Source: Bacteroidota bacterium (GTDB taxonomy: Bacteria; Bacteroidota; Bacteroidia; Bacteroidales; VadinHA17). Taken from it: 64,000 nucleotides of DNA. The notes below the pieces were generated by a model. That model was not told the origin of the DNA, made no database searches, and saw only the letters and a program-made list of their open reading frames with translations. Below, one piece after another: positions 8,757 through 18,229 of the stretch (its first letter is position 1; every line of letters starts with the position of its first letter). The position numbers and the translations under genes were made by a program. Location of the stretch: positions 1 to 64,000 of the forward strand of contig DRFJ01000056.1 of the NCBI GenBank assembly GCA_011050615.1. The letters are read 5' to 3'.

Positions 8757-9974
8757 ATGGCCACACAAATTAAAATGCCCAGGCAGGGCCAGTCGGTGGA
8801 GTCCTGTATAATAAGCAAGCTTTATGTAGAAGAAGGTAGTGAAGTAAGGGAGGGTGACCTTCTCTTCTCTTATGAGACCGATAAGGCCTCCTTTGAATAT
8901 GAGTCGGAAAAGGATGGCATACTGCTGAAATGGTTGTTCAGTGAGGGTGATGAGGTACCGGTGCTGGAGACGGTTTGTATTATAGGTAGCGAAGGAGAAA
9001 AGGCTGATGGTCGGGGTGAAAAGCCAAACCAGATGAACGTGCAAAAAAATGAGGATGATGTGAGTTCTGCGGAGCATTCTGGCACGGGTCTGGAGACCCG
9101 CACCGGCAAAGATGCCAGGAGGGGATCGGGGATATCACCGAGAGCAAGGAAAATGGCAGAGGCGAAGGGTATTGACATAAGTAAAATAAAGGGTTCAGGA
9201 CCGGTCGGAAGGATTATTGTCCGTGACCTGGAAGGGGCGGAAGCAGCTGATCCTGCCACCGGCCGGGCCACAGGGATGGAAGACTGCCGTGATGAACCAC
9301 TGACCAATATCAGGAAGATCATTGCCAGATCAATGCATCAATCCCTTCAGAATTCAGCCCAGCTGACCCATCACATGGGGGCAGATGCCAGGAAACTGCT
9401 GGCAACAAGGGAGATGATCAAGGAAGGGAAAGGGGAAGAGCGCTATGTGGATATCACAATTAATGACCTGGTCTGTTTTGCCCTTATGAAAGCACTGGCT
9501 GCACACCCGCGTGTCAACTCCCAGTTACATGGCGAAACTATCAGGTTGTTTAAACATGTTAACCTGGGAATAGCTGTTGATACGGAGCGTGGATTGATGG
9601 TCCCTGTTATAGAGAAGGCTGATACCTTAAGCATTGAAGAATTTTCGAAAAGGGCGGCAGATCTGGCCGGTCAGTGCCGCAGGGGGGCAGTCGATCCAGA
9701 CATACTGAAGCCTGATAAAGGATCATTCACAGTATCAAACCTGGGTAATTACGGTGTGGAAATGTTTACCCCAGTGATCAACCTGCCACAGACGGCCATA
9801 CTGGGTGTTAATACTATAGTGCCACGCCCGGCCGGCCTGGGTGGTGGCGTTTATGGCTTTGTCCCATATATAGGACTGAGCCTTACCTATGACCACCGGG
9901 CTCTCGACGGGGGTGAAGCAACACGTTTCCTTAAGCGGCTTGCTGAAGAAATTGAAAATATTGATATAAAATAA
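8757..9974 (+). CDS. 2-oxoacid dehydrogenase complex E2 (dihydrolipoyl acyltransferase)
   Basis: The protein transfers the acyl group made by E1 from lipoate to CoA. I start at the ATG at 8757 (MATQIKMPRQGQSVES, 405 residues); the track's TTG at 8730 would place coding sequence over the operator and -7 box. An N-terminal lipoyl domain carries the lipoylated Lys in ETDKASFEYES near residue 42. A peripheral-subunit-binding domain lies near 128-162 (SPRARKMAEAKGIDISKIKGSG). The catalytic domain ends with TYDHRALDGGEATRFL, which contains the active-site His and Asp. E1 follows after 6 bases. No E3 (lipoamide dehydrogenase) gene is present in the window, so E3 must be shared. The acyl substrate cannot be read from sequence. 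Confidence 0.88.
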   Translation: MATQIKMPRQGQSVESCIISKLYVEEGSEVREGDLLFSYETDKASFEYESEKDGILLKWLFSEGDEVPVLETVCIIGSEGEKADGRGEKPNQMNVQKNEDDVSSAEHSGTGLETRTGKDARRGSGISPRARKMAEAKGIDISKIKGSGPVGRIIVRDLEGAEAADPATGRATGMEDCRDEPLTNIRKIIARSMHQSLQNSAQLTHHMGADARKLLATREMIKEGKGEERYVDITINDLVCFALMKALAAHPRVNSQLHGETIRLFKHVNLGIAVDTERGLMVPVIEKADTLSIEEFSKRAADLAGQCRRGAVDPDILKPDKGSFTVSNLGNYGVEMFTPVINLPQTAILGVNTIVPRPAGLGGGVYGFVPYIGLSLTYDHRALDGGEATRFLKRLAEEIENIDIK

Positions 9975-9980
9975 TCCTAT

Positions 9981-12449
9981 ATGCCAAAGAACCAGTTCAT
10001 TGATCCGGAAAAGATCAGGAAAAAGGGAGAGATTACTTTTTTGCCAATACCGGTAAACAGTTATGACAGGTCATTTAAGGATGAGCGTGAAAACTTCAGG
10101 AATGATGACCTCCTGCGTATCTACCATGATATGCTGCTGGTAAGGGAATTTGAGACTATGCTGAACCTTATAAAGACAACAGGTGAATACCGTGGCCTAA
10201 CCTATAACCATCCCGGTCCGGCCCACCTCTCAATTGGACAGGAAGCCGCAGCCGTGGGAATGGCCTATCACCTCGATGCCGACGATTTTATCTTCGGATC
10301 ACACAGGAGCCATGGTGAAATACTGGCCAAGGGCTTATCAGCCATCCACAAAAGCGAGGATGAATGGCTTGAGTCAGTAATGAAGTCATATTTTGACGGG
10401 CTGATCTATGATATCGTGGCCAAAGACCATCAAAAAACCGTAAAGGAAGCCGCAAAGCGCTTCCTGGTATATGGCACTCTTGCAGAGATCTTTGCCAGGA
10501 TTACAGGTTTCAATAAGGGATTGGGAGGCAGCATGCATGCCTTTTTTACTCCTTTTGGGATCTATCCCAATAATGCAATAGTGGGAGGCAGCGGGGATAT
10601 AGCAGTGGGAGCCGCCCTGTTCAAAAAGGTTAACCGCAGGAAAGGAACAGTTATTGCCAATATCGGTGATGCTTCAATGGCATGCGGACCGGTATGGGAG
10701 GGCATATCCTTTGCAACAATGGACCAGTTCACACAGTTGTGGGAAGGAGATATGAAAGGAGGTTTGCCATTGATAATAAACATAATGAATAACCATTATG
10801 GAATGGGTGGACAAACGTCGGGCGAGACCATGGGCTACGGTATGGCTGCACGCATTGGTGCAGGGGTTAATAAAGACCAGATGCATGCCGAGAGGATTGA
10901 CGGGATGGATCCGCTTGCCGTTATCGACGCTTTCAAAAGGAAAATGAAGGTGCTCGAAGAAAAAAAAGGTCCCGTTCTGCTCGATACAGTAACTTACCGC
11001 TTCAGCGGCCATTCGCCTTCGGATGCTTCTTCTTACCGCTCGAGAGAAGAGATGGAAGCATGGCAGCAACATGATTGTATTTTTAATTATCGCAGCAAAC
11101 TTATTGAGAATAATATCATTGGTGAAGATGCCCTGAAGGCTATTGATGACGAGGTGAATGAGCTTGTTTTTGAGATGTTCGGGATGGCAATTGATGATGA
11201 AATGTCGCCACGAATGAATCTGGATAAGGATCCTGAACTTATCGGTGAAGTGATGTTCTCCGGGCAGAGGCTTGATGCCATGGCTGAGGGTGAACCTGAA
11301 ACCCTGATCCCCCTGGAAGATAATCCCAGGCGAAAGCAGATAGCCGGGAAAGAAAGGTATGCTTTTGATGCTGAGGGCAAAGCGTATTCAAAAATGAAGC
11401 AATACCAGCTCAGGGATGGCATTTTTGAAGCACTTATCGATAGGTTTTATAAGGATCCGACACTCATAGCCTTTGGTGAAGAGAACCGCGACTGGGGCGG
11501 TGCCTTTGCGGTTTACCGCGGGCTCACTGAAGCCCTGCCCTATAACAGACTCTTCAACTCACCCATTTCCGAGGGAGCAATTGTTGGGGCTGCCACAGGT
11601 TATGCCATGTGCGGGGGAAGGGTTATACCTGAAATAATGTACTGTGATTTTCTTGGGAGGGCGGGTGATGAGGTCTTTAATCAGTTGCCCAAGTGGCAGG
11701 CCATGAGCGGTAACATAATAAAGATGCCGGTGGTGCTGAGGGTATCGGTAGGATCCAAATATGGTGCCCAGCATTCACAGGACTGGACATCACTGGTAGC
11801 TCATATACCGGGACTCAAAGTTGTATTTCCGGCAACACCCTATGATGCAAAGGGACTGATGAATGCAGCACTGCAGGGAACAGACCCGGTGGTTTTCTTC
11901 GAGAGCCAGAGGATATATGACATTGGAGAACAGTTTCATAAGGAAGGGGTTCCGGAGGGCTATTATGAAATACCCCTGGGTGAGCCGGATATAAAAAGGG
12001 AGGGATCAGATATCACAATCCTGACCGTAGGGGCTACCCTGTACAGGGCAGTGGAAGCAGCAGATATCCTGCAGGATAAATACGGTATCAGTGCTGAAAT
12101 AATTGATGCACGCTCACTGGTACCTTTTAATTATGAACCTGTAGTGGAGTCAGTGAAAAAATCGGGAAGGATAGTGCTTGCCGGGGATGCATCGGAAAGA
12201 GGCTCTTTCCTGAATGACATGGCCAGGAATATCACTGAACTGGCCTTCGATTACCTCGATGCACCTGCCATGGTTGTTGGCTCAAGGAACTGGATAACTC
12301 CTGCCTATGAGCTGGAAGATTATTTCTTCCCCCAGGCAGGATGGATAATTGATGCAATACATACCGGTATTTTGCCCCTGGAAGGGCATATCGTTAAGAA
12401 TGACTTTTCAGGCAGGGCAAGGATCGAGAGAGCAAAAAGGGGCATATGA
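9981..12449 (+). CDS. 2-oxoacid dehydrogenase E1, fused alpha and beta subunits
   Basis: This thiamine-diphosphate enzyme decarboxylates a 2-oxoacid, or cleaves an acyloin, and reductively acylates E2. The 822 residues join an alpha part (1 to about 430) and a beta part (about 470 to the end) that are usually separate genes. In the alpha part, [12 protein letters not shown] and GGSMHAF flank the cofactor site, and the diphosphate motif is GDASMACGP (from residue 229) to [10 protein letters not shown] (near 270). The beta part has [20 protein letters not shown] and the [13 protein letters not shown] catalytic His region. About 45 charged residues (119-165) are inserted between two normally adjacent alpha motifs. 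Its stop overlaps the PHP gene start by 4 bases. The polyol-type dehydrogenases downstream suggest sugar or polyol catabolism rather than branched-chain amino acids, but the substrate is unknown. Confidence 0.85.
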   Translation: MPKNQFIDPEKIRKKGEITFLPIPVNSYDRSFKDERENFRNDDLLRIYHDMLLVREFETMLNLIKTTGEYRGLTYNHPGPAHLSIGQEAAAVGMAYHLDADDFIFGSHRSHGEILAKGLSAIHKSEDEWLESVMKSYFDGLIYDIVAKDHQKTVKEAAKRFLVYGTLAEIFARITGFNKGLGGSMHAFFTPFGIYPNNAIVGGSGDIAVGAALFKKVNRRKGTVIANIGDASMACGPVWEGISFATMDQFTQLWEGDMKGGLPLIINIMNNHYGMGGQTSGETMGYGMAARIGAGVNKDQMHAERIDGMDPLAVIDAFKRKMKVLEEKKGPVLLDTVTYRFSGHSPSDASSYRSREEMEAWQQHDCIFNYRSKLIENNIIGEDALKAIDDEVNELVFEMFGMAIDDEMSPRMNLDKDPELIGEVMFSGQRLDAMAEGEPETLIPLEDNPRRKQIAGKERYAFDAEGKAYSKMKQYQLRDGIFEALIDRFYKDPTLIAFGEENRDWGGAFAVYRGLTEALPYNRLFNSPISEGAIVGAATGYAMCGGRVIPEIMYCDFLGRAGDEVFNQLPKWQAMSGNIIKMPVVLRVSVGSKYGAQHSQDWTSLVAHIPGLKVVFPATPYDAKGLMNAALQGTDPVVFFESQRIYDIGEQFHKEGVPEGYYEIPLGEPDIKREGSDITILTVGATLYRAVEAADILQDKYGISAEIIDARSLVPFNYEPVVESVKKSGRIVLAGDASERGSFLNDMARNITELAFDYLDAPAMVVGSRNWITPAYELEDYFFPQAGWIIDAIHTGILPLEGHIVKNDFSGRARIERAKRGI

Positions 12450-13693
12450 ATATCTGGAAGGAAATAGGATACAAACTCCAAAGTGCAAGCAGTCACAGGG
12501 ACGATAAGGCCGGCTACCCGAGGGTCAATAACCATATTCATACACCCTGGTCATTCAGTTCATTTTCTTCGATCGACGATATTATTGAGGCTGCTAAAAA
12601 GGAAAATATCTCAGTGCTGGGAATAAATGATTTTAATACGCTTGATGGTTTTAACGAATGGGCTGAAAAGTGCTATAATGCAGGTATATTTCCCCTGTTT
12701 AACATCGAAATGATAGGGCTTAACCACAATGATCTGGAAGCAGGCCGCCGGGTGAATGATCCGAATAATCCTGGCCGTACATATATAAGCGGTAAAGCAC
12801 TGGCTTATCCCCGCATACTTTCAAAAGATAAGGCCGCCAGGCTAAAACACATCAGAGACCGTTCAAATGAGCATGTACGCCTTATGACCATGAAAGTGAA
12901 TGAGCTACTTGGGGAGCTTGACGGGAATCTCAGGATCGACTTCGATGAAATGCTTGCTGATTATACCAGGGGGATGGCCAGGGAACGTCACCTGGCCGGG
13001 ATGATAAGGAAGAAGACAGAGGAGAAATATCCGGATGGCAAAAAAGCATCCGGGATCTTTTACAGGCTGCTCGGTGATGACTTCAGCAAAATCCGGCAAG
13101 GGGATACGGCAGGACTTGATAATCTTATCCGCTCAAAGCTGCTGAAAGCCGGAGGGACAGCCTTCGTTGAAGAGGACCCTGAAATATTCATTGAGCCCGC
13201 ACAGATACGTGATCTTATTCTTGATGCAGGGGGTATACCGACCTATCCCTTCCTGGCCGATTTTAATGACGGGATGTACACTGATTTTGAGAGTGACCGG
13301 GAGGAGGCAGCCTCATCACTTACGGAGAAGGGATTCTACAGCGTGGAATTCATTCCTGCCCGGAACGACTATAAGAGGTTCAGGGACTATGTTATGTTTT
13401 TATATGACAGGGGCTTCATTATTACTTTTGGAACAGAGCATAATTCACCCGGGATAAAGCCACTTGAAGTAAGGGCAGGGGGTGAGCGGGCTCTTGATGA
13501 GGACCTCCTGGGAATCAATTACGAAGGGGCGTGCATAATGGCCGCTCACCAGTATCTTTCTGCCACAGAAGGATCGGGCTACCTGGATGGGAATGGCTTG
13601 CCACGTTTATCTGAAAAAAGAAAGTTCATTGAGTCAGGAAACAAAATAATAAACATAGTTGGGAGTACCCCGGGTACCCGGGGGAGGTGGTGA
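12446..13693 (+). CDS. PHP-domain protein with altered metal motif
   Basis: The 415-residue protein begins its PHP fold with [13 protein letters not shown], the His-x-His metal motif. NIEMIG and FGTEHNSPG correspond to later metal-ligand motifs. The second motif, normally TDH in this superfamily, reads INDFNTLDG, so the usual His is a Phe. A large helical insertion (about residues 110-235) separates the halves. PHP proteins include phosphoesterases such as histidinol phosphatase; this one most likely hydrolyses a phosphate or similar ester in the pathway, but chemistry may differ because of the changed ligand. It overlaps the E1 gene by ATGA and precedes the SDR gene by 38 bases. Its last ~15 codons run across a 16-base CCGGGTACCCGG-type palindrome and look like acquired non-native sequence. 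Confidence 0.75.
   Translation: MNIWKEIGYKLQSASSHRDDKAGYPRVNNHIHTPWSFSSFSSIDDIIEAAKKENISVLGINDFNTLDGFNEWAEKCYNAGIFPLFNIEMIGLNHNDLEAGRRVNDPNNPGRTYISGKALAYPRILSKDKAARLKHIRDRSNEHVRLMTMKVNELLGELDGNLRIDFDEMLADYTRGMARERHLAGMIRKKTEEKYPDGKKASGIFYRLLGDDFSKIRQGDTAGLDNLIRSKLLKAGGTAFVEEDPEIFIEPAQIRDLILDAGGIPTYPFLADFNDGMYTDFESDREEAASSLTEKGFYSVEFIPARNDYKRFRDYVMFLYDRGFIITFGTEHNSPGIKPLEVRAGGERALDEDLLGINYEGACIMAAHQYLSATEGSGYLDGNGLPRLSEKRKFIESGNKIINIVGSTPGTRGRW
13668..13683. repeat. 16-base GC palindrome at the 3' end of the PHP gene
   Basis: CCCCGGGTACCCGGGG is a perfect palindrome lying inside the last codons of the PHP gene. Its core GGTACC resembles the CCCGGTACCCGG repeats at 681-716. It may be a small dispersed palindromic element of this genome. 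Confidence 0.6.
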
Positions 13694-13731
13694 AATTATG
13701 AGACAGTTCCGTAAATCTTAATACACTATAT

Positions 13732-14571
13732 ATGAGTAATACCAGTGAAATCGTAAAAGACAAAACAATAATTATCACCGGAGGGGCGCAGGGCTTCGGC
13801 GCAGGAATTGCACGTGAATTATTCGGGCAGGGTGCAAGTATTGTCCTTGCTGACATAAAGGAGGAAGAGGGAAAGGCACTGGCGGCCGGGCTGAATGAAA
13901 GAAAGTCTTGCAACAGGGTACTGTTCGCGGCCTGTGACGTATCTGATTATGATTCCGTAGCTGCAATGGCCGCAACCGTTGCCGGTGAGTTCGGATGGAT
14001 AGATACACTGATAAGCAATGCAGGTATACTGTATGCGGGCAGCCTTGACGAGATGGATACGGAGACATTCGAACTTGTCACTAAAGTGAATTACACCGGT
14101 TATTTCAACTGTGTCAGGGCGGTAAGTCCTTACATGAAGAAACAACATGCTGAAGTCCCGCAAAGGTTCATGGATATTATCCAGATCAATTCAAAATCGG
14201 GATTAAAGGGAAGCTTCAGGAATTTTGCCTATGCAGGCAGTAAATTCGGGGGCATAGGGCTCACACAGTCCTTTGCCCTGGAGCTGATTCCATACAATAT
14301 CAAGGTTAACGCCATCTGCCCTGGAAACTATTTCGAGGGCCCCCTGTGGGCTGATCCGGAAACGGGGCTTTTCAGGCAGTACCTGGATGCCGGCAAAGTG
14401 CCGGGGGCAAAGACAATTGATGATGTGAAGAGGCATTATGAGAAACAGGTCCCGGCCAGACGTGGTTGCCGCGTGTCGGATGTGGTAAAAGCCATTAATT
14501 ATATTATTGCCCAGGAATATGAAACGGGACAGGCCATCCCTGTCACCGGGGGCCAGCTTATGTTAAAATGA
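13732..14571 (+). CDS. Short-chain dehydrogenase, sorbitol-6-phosphate 2-dehydrogenase (SrlD)-like
   Basis: The 279-residue Rossmann-fold NAD(P) enzyme has the cofactor motif TGGAQGFGAG, the NAG motif (SNAGI), and a catalytic triad in IIQINSKSG with YAGSKFGGIGLTQS. The Ser/Tyr/Lys context and the C-terminal PVTGGQLMLK match SrlD-type sorbitol-6-phosphate dehydrogenases much better than generic ketoacyl reductases. It likely interconverts a polyol (or its phosphate) and a ketose. No PTS or kinase gene is nearby, so whether the substrate is phosphorylated is open. Its stop codon overlaps the next dehydrogenase start (ATGA), showing tight translational coupling with the SorE-like enzyme. Confidence 0.8.
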   Translation: MSNTSEIVKDKTIIITGGAQGFGAGIARELFGQGASIVLADIKEEEGKALAAGLNERKSCNRVLFAACDVSDYDSVAAMAATVAGEFGWIDTLISNAGILYAGSLDEMDTETFELVTKVNYTGYFNCVRAVSPYMKKQHAEVPQRFMDIIQINSKSGLKGSFRNFAYAGSKFGGIGLTQSFALELIPYNIKVNAICPGNYFEGPLWADPETGLFRQYLDAGKVPGAKTIDDVKRHYEKQVPARRGCRVSDVVKAINYIIAQEYETGQAIPVTGGQLMLK

Positions 14572-15842
14572 GACAGATGAGAACAAGGGCAGTAAGATTA
14601 TATGGGAAAAGAGACCTCCGTTTGGAAGAGTTTGATCTTCCCCCGTTGAAGGATGATGAAATACTGGCCAGGGTGATAACTGACAGTATCTGCATGTCGT
14701 CACACAAGGCAGTTCTCCAGGGGGCAGATCACAAACGGGTACCGGATGATGTAGCGGAAAATCCTGTTATTATAGGGCATGAATTTGCAGGCGAACTGGT
14801 GGAAGTGGGTGCCAGATGGAAGAATGAGTTCAGCCCCGGGGATAAATTTTCAATACAGCCCGCGATCAACTATGAAAAAGGGCCAACGGGTATTCTCAGT
14901 GCCCCCGGGTACTCGTACAGATACATTGGTGGTGATGCAACCTATGTCATTATTCCGGCCGGGGTTATGGAACAGGATTGCCTGTTGAAATACAATGGAT
15001 CCGGTTATTACCCCGCATCACTTGCTGAACCGCTCTCCTGTGTAATAGGTGCAATGCATGCCAATTATCACACCAGGCCCGGTTCATATAATCACCAGAT
15101 GGAGATCGTTGACGGTGGAAAAATGGCCATACTGGCTGGGGCGGGGCCGATGGGCCTGGCAGCAATTAATTACGTACTTGAACGGGAAGAACGCAGGCCT
15201 TCATTATTGGTGGTGACTGACATTGACCAGGGGAGGCTCGACAGGGCAGAGGGTCTTTATACGCCCGGATATGCACTCACAAGGGGTATTGAACTGCGCT
15301 ATATAAATACGGCAGGAATCGAAGATCCAGTTGAGTATCTTAAGAAAATATCACAGGGTACGGGCTTTGATGATGTATTTGTATTTGCCCCCCTTCCCCC
15401 GGTCATCGAACTGGGCGATGCCATACTAGGCTTTGATGGCTGCCTTAACTTCTTTGCAGGTCCGTCTGATCCGGATTTCAAGGCCCCCTTTAATTTTTAT
15501 AATGTTCATTATAACTATACTCACCTGGCAGGCACCAGCGGAGGGAATAATGATGATATGGCAGAAGCTCTGGAAATAATGGAGGCAGGCCTTGATCCGG
15601 CCGGTCTGGTTACGCATGTCGGGGGACTGAATGCGGTTATTGACACCACACTGCGCCTGCCTGAAATACCGGGAGGGAAAAAGCTGATCTACGCTCATAT
15701 AGAGATGCCCCTTACGGCAACTGAAGATTTTAAGGAACTGGGTAAGAAAAGCAGCTTCTTTGCTGACCTCGCCGGGATCACAGACAGGCATAAGGGCCTC
15801 TGGTCATTGGAGGCGGAGGAATACCTTTTAAGAAGAGTTTAA
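14568..15842 (+). CDS. SorE-like medium-chain dehydrogenase (L-sorbose-1-phosphate reductase family)
   Basis: The 424-residue medium-chain dehydrogenase has the GroES-like half first (DSICMSSHKAVLQG, GHEFAGELVEVG, with the putative catalytic-zinc Cys and His-Glu). The Rossmann half follows with ILAGAGPMGLAAINYVL near residue 186. The four-cysteine structural zinc lobe of classical alcohol dehydrogenases is absent. The overall pattern resembles SorE, the L-sorbose-1-phosphate reductase that acts with a SrlD-type enzyme in sorbose pathways, and here it is translationally coupled to a SrlD-like gene. The pair could epimerise or isomerise a sugar through a polyol intermediate by successive reduction and oxidation. 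A hairpin follows its stop. Confidence 0.75.
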   Translation: MRQMRTRAVRLYGKRDLRLEEFDLPPLKDDEILARVITDSICMSSHKAVLQGADHKRVPDDVAENPVIIGHEFAGELVEVGARWKNEFSPGDKFSIQPAINYEKGPTGILSAPGYSYRYIGGDATYVIIPAGVMEQDCLLKYNGSGYYPASLAEPLSCVIGAMHANYHTRPGSYNHQMEIVDGGKMAILAGAGPMGLAAINYVLEREERRPSLLVVTDIDQGRLDRAEGLYTPGYALTRGIELRYINTAGIEDPVEYLKKISQGTGFDDVFVFAPLPPVIELGDAILGFDGCLNFFAGPSDPDFKAPFNFYNVHYNYTHLAGTSGGNNDDMAEALEIMEAGLDPAGLVTHVGGLNAVIDTTLRLPEIPGGKKLIYAHIEMPLTATEDFKELGKKSSFFADLAGITDRHKGLWSLEAEEYLLRRV

Positions 15843-15855
15843 CGGGCTTCGCCCT

Positions 15856-15889
15856 GTTGAGTAGTGTAATGAACTCAACCCTACTCAAC
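15856..15889 (+). terminator. Hairpin between the SorE-like and zinc dehydrogenase genes
   Basis: GTTGAGTAG at 15856-15864 pairs exactly with CTACTCAAC at 15881-15889, a 9-pair stem followed by TTTTATTA. It could terminate or attenuate transcription between the SorE-like gene and the last dehydrogenase, lowering expression of the latter. The loop (16 bases) is long for a strong terminator. Confidence 0.5.
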
Positions 15890-15927
15890 TTTTATTACCT
15901 TTACCCTACAATATTTTAAGACAATCT

Positions 15928-16980
15928 ATGAAATCATACAGGCTAACCGCCATCAAACAAATGGAGATGCAGGAGGTTCCTGATCCGGGACCTCCGGGGA
16001 AAGGTGAGTTGCTTCTCAGGATTGAAGCAGCCGGTGTTTGCGGATCTGATATACATTACTATACAACGGGCAGGATAGGAGAACAGGTTGTTGACTATCC
16101 TTTTACCTTAGGTCATGAATGTGCTGCCACGGTGCTCGAAGCGGGTGAGGGCGGCGGAGGCTTCGTCCCGGGCGACCGGGTGGCTGTTGACCCCGCCATG
16201 CCCTGTTATGAATGTGACCAGTGTCTTGCAGGGAGAGAGCATACATGCAGGAACCTGAAATTCCTTGGTTGCCCGGGCCAGGCCGGGGGATGCCTGTCTG
16301 AAATGATAATTATGCCTGCCAAAAGTTGTTTTAAGATTCCTGATAATATGTCTTTTGCAGAAGCAGCCTTTGCAGAGCCGCTTTCTACAGGATATTACGC
16401 AGTACAATTATCCCGGATACGAATGGGGGATAAAATTGCCATTCTTGGAGCCGGTCCCATTGGTGACAGTGTACTGATATCATCAAGGGAAGCAGGTGCA
16501 GGGGCCATTTATGTTACGGATAAGATAGACAGGCGCCTTGATATAGCTTCACGTCTCGGTGCTGAGGCAGCTTATAATGTAGATAGATCAGATGCTGTAA
16601 AAGGTATAAGGACCAGAGAACCGGCATTGCTTGACATCGTTTATGAATGCTGCGGTAAGCAGGAAGCCTTTGACCAGGCTCTTGAGCTGCTAAAGCCGGG
16701 AGGGAAACTTATGATCGTGGGAATACCCGAATTCGATCGCTGGTCATTCAGGGCCGACAAAGCGCGGCGGAAGGAGGTTTCAATTATCCATGTCAGGCGG
16801 CAGAACGGATGTATGCAGCCGGCTCTTGACATGATAAGAGAAGGACGGGTTGGCACGGATATGCTTATTACTCACAGCTTCCCTTTTACAAAAACTAAAG
16901 AAGCCTTTGATCTTGTTGCTGCCTACAGAGACGGAGTCTTGAAAGCCCTCGTTGATTTTAGATATTGGATTAACGATTGA
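15928..16980 (+). CDS. Zinc-dependent polyol/alcohol dehydrogenase (sorbitol dehydrogenase-like)
   Basis: The 350-residue medium-chain dehydrogenase carries the catalytic zinc site (GVCGSDIHYYTTG with Cys, GHECAATVLEAG with His-Glu). It also has the structural zinc cluster CYECDQCLAGREHTC and the NAD-binding ILGAGPIGDSVLI. The combination is typical of sorbitol/xylitol/threonine dehydrogenases oxidising a secondary alcohol with NAD. It lies 85 bases after the SorE-like gene on the same strand, with a hairpin between, so it is probably part of the same catabolic unit but may be expressed at a different level. It ends 28 bases before the convergent clpX gene. The exact substrate is not identifiable. 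Confidence 0.82.
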   Translation: MKSYRLTAIKQMEMQEVPDPGPPGKGELLLRIEAAGVCGSDIHYYTTGRIGEQVVDYPFTLGHECAATVLEAGEGGGGFVPGDRVAVDPAMPCYECDQCLAGREHTCRNLKFLGCPGQAGGCLSEMIIMPAKSCFKIPDNMSFAEAAFAEPLSTGYYAVQLSRIRMGDKIAILGAGPIGDSVLISSREAGAGAIYVTDKIDRRLDIASRLGAEAAYNVDRSDAVKGIRTREPALLDIVYECCGKQEAFDQALELLKPGGKLMIVGIPEFDRWSFRADKARRKEVSIIHVRRQNGCMQPALDMIREGRVGTDMLITHSFPFTKTKEAFDLVAAYRDGVLKALVDFRYWIND

Positions 16981-17008
16981 GACGATTTAAGAAGCTTCAG
17001 CCTTTCTC

Positions 17009-18223
17009 TCAGCTTGCTTTAAGTATTTTCAGATTAACTTTCTCCAGTTTACGTGAGGCGTAATCGGCTGTTACCTTCAGTTTTTTCTGGTTCTTACCCG
17101 GCAGCTCGAACATGTCATCCATCATGATGGCTTCGCAGATGGAGCGCAGTCCTCTCGCCCCAAGCTTGAATTCAATAGCCTTGTCAACCATGTAATCGAG
17201 AGCTTCATCTGCAAATTCAAGCTCTACACCATCCATTTTGAACAACTTAATGTATTGTTTCGTGATGGCATTTTTTGGTTCGATAAGTATACGGCGAAGC
17301 ACATCACTGTCGAGCGGATTGAGATAGGTCAGCACAGGCAGCCTGCCAATTATCTCCGGTATGAGTCCGTATGACTTGAGGTCCTGTGGTGCGATATATT
17401 GCAGCAGGTTATCCTTATCGATCTTCTCCCTGTCGCGTGTAGCACCGTAGCCCACTATCTGGGTATTCAGCCTGTTGGCAATTTTCTTCTCGATGCCGTC
17501 AAAGGCACCACCGCAGATAAAAAGGATATTCTTTGTATCGACGGGTATCATCTTTTGCTCGGGGTGTTTGCGTCCGCCCTGGGGGGGTACGTTTACTATT
17601 GATCCTTCGAGCAGCTTGAGCAGGCCCTGTTGCACGCCCTCGCCTGACACATCACGTGTGATTGAGGGGTTATCGCTCTTACGGGCTATCTTGTCAATCT
17701 CGTCAATGAATACAATGCCTTTTTCTGCTGCAGCCACATCATAATCTGCATTTTGCAAAAGACGTGTAAGGAGGCTTTCGATATCTTCACCAACATATCC
17801 TGCCTCGGTCAGGACTGTGGCGTCTACTATGGTAAAGGGTACATGCAGCATGCGTGCGATTGTACGTGCCAGGAGTGTTTTGCCCGTGCCTGTCTCGCCA
17901 ACAAGGATAATGTTTGATTTTTCAATTTCAATATCATCCTTATCTTTTGTCTGCATCAGTCTTTTATAGTGGTTATAGACCGCAACAGAGAGGTATTTTT
18001 TTGCATCATTCTGGCCAATGACATAGCTGTCGAGGAATTTCTTTATCTCTTCCGGCTTCAGCAGATTTACATCTTCCAGTTTGAAATCGGATTTGCTTCC
18101 CAGTTCTTCCAGGACTATGCCGTGAGCCTGTTCGATACAGTAATCACAAATATGACCGTCAAGTCCTGCTATAAGTATATTTGTCTCTTTCTTGGTGCGG
18201 CCGCAGAATGAGCATTTATCCAT
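17009..18223 (-). CDS. clpX: ATP-dependent Clp protease ATP-binding subunit ClpX
   Basis: ClpX is the AAA+ unfoldase that feeds proteins into ClpP. The 404-residue protein starts with the C4 zinc-binding domain ([12 protein letters not shown] ... HICDYC) used for substrate and adaptor binding. It then has Walker A GETGTGKT, the GYVGED pore loop, Walker [12 protein letters not shown], the [13 protein letters not shown] region and sensor 2 in LGARGLRS. The ClpP-contacting IGF loop is represented by a GYGA segment ([12 protein letters not shown]). It starts 6 bases after the clpP stop. The gene order tig-clpP-clpX is conserved in most bacteria. All catalytic elements are intact. Confidence 0.97.
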   Translation of the reverse strand: MDKCSFCGRTKKETNILIAGLDGHICDYCIEQAHGIVLEELGSKSDFKLEDVNLLKPEEIKKFLDSYVIGQNDAKKYLSVAVYNHYKRLMQTKDKDDIEIEKSNIILVGETGTGKTLLARTIARMLHVPFTIVDATVLTEAGYVGEDIESLLTRLLQNADYDVAAAEKGIVFIDEIDKIARKSDNPSITRDVSGEGVQQGLLKLLEGSIVNVPPQGGRKHPEQKMIPVDTKNILFICGGAFDGIEKKIANRLNTQIVGYGATRDREKIDKDNLLQYIAPQDLKSYGLIPEIIGRLPVLTYLNPLDSDVLRRILIEPKNAITKQYIKLFKMDGVELEFADEALDYMVDKAIEFKLGARGLRSICEAIMMDDMFELPGKNQKKLKVTADYASRKLEKVNLKILKAS

Positions 18224-18229
18224 AACAAA

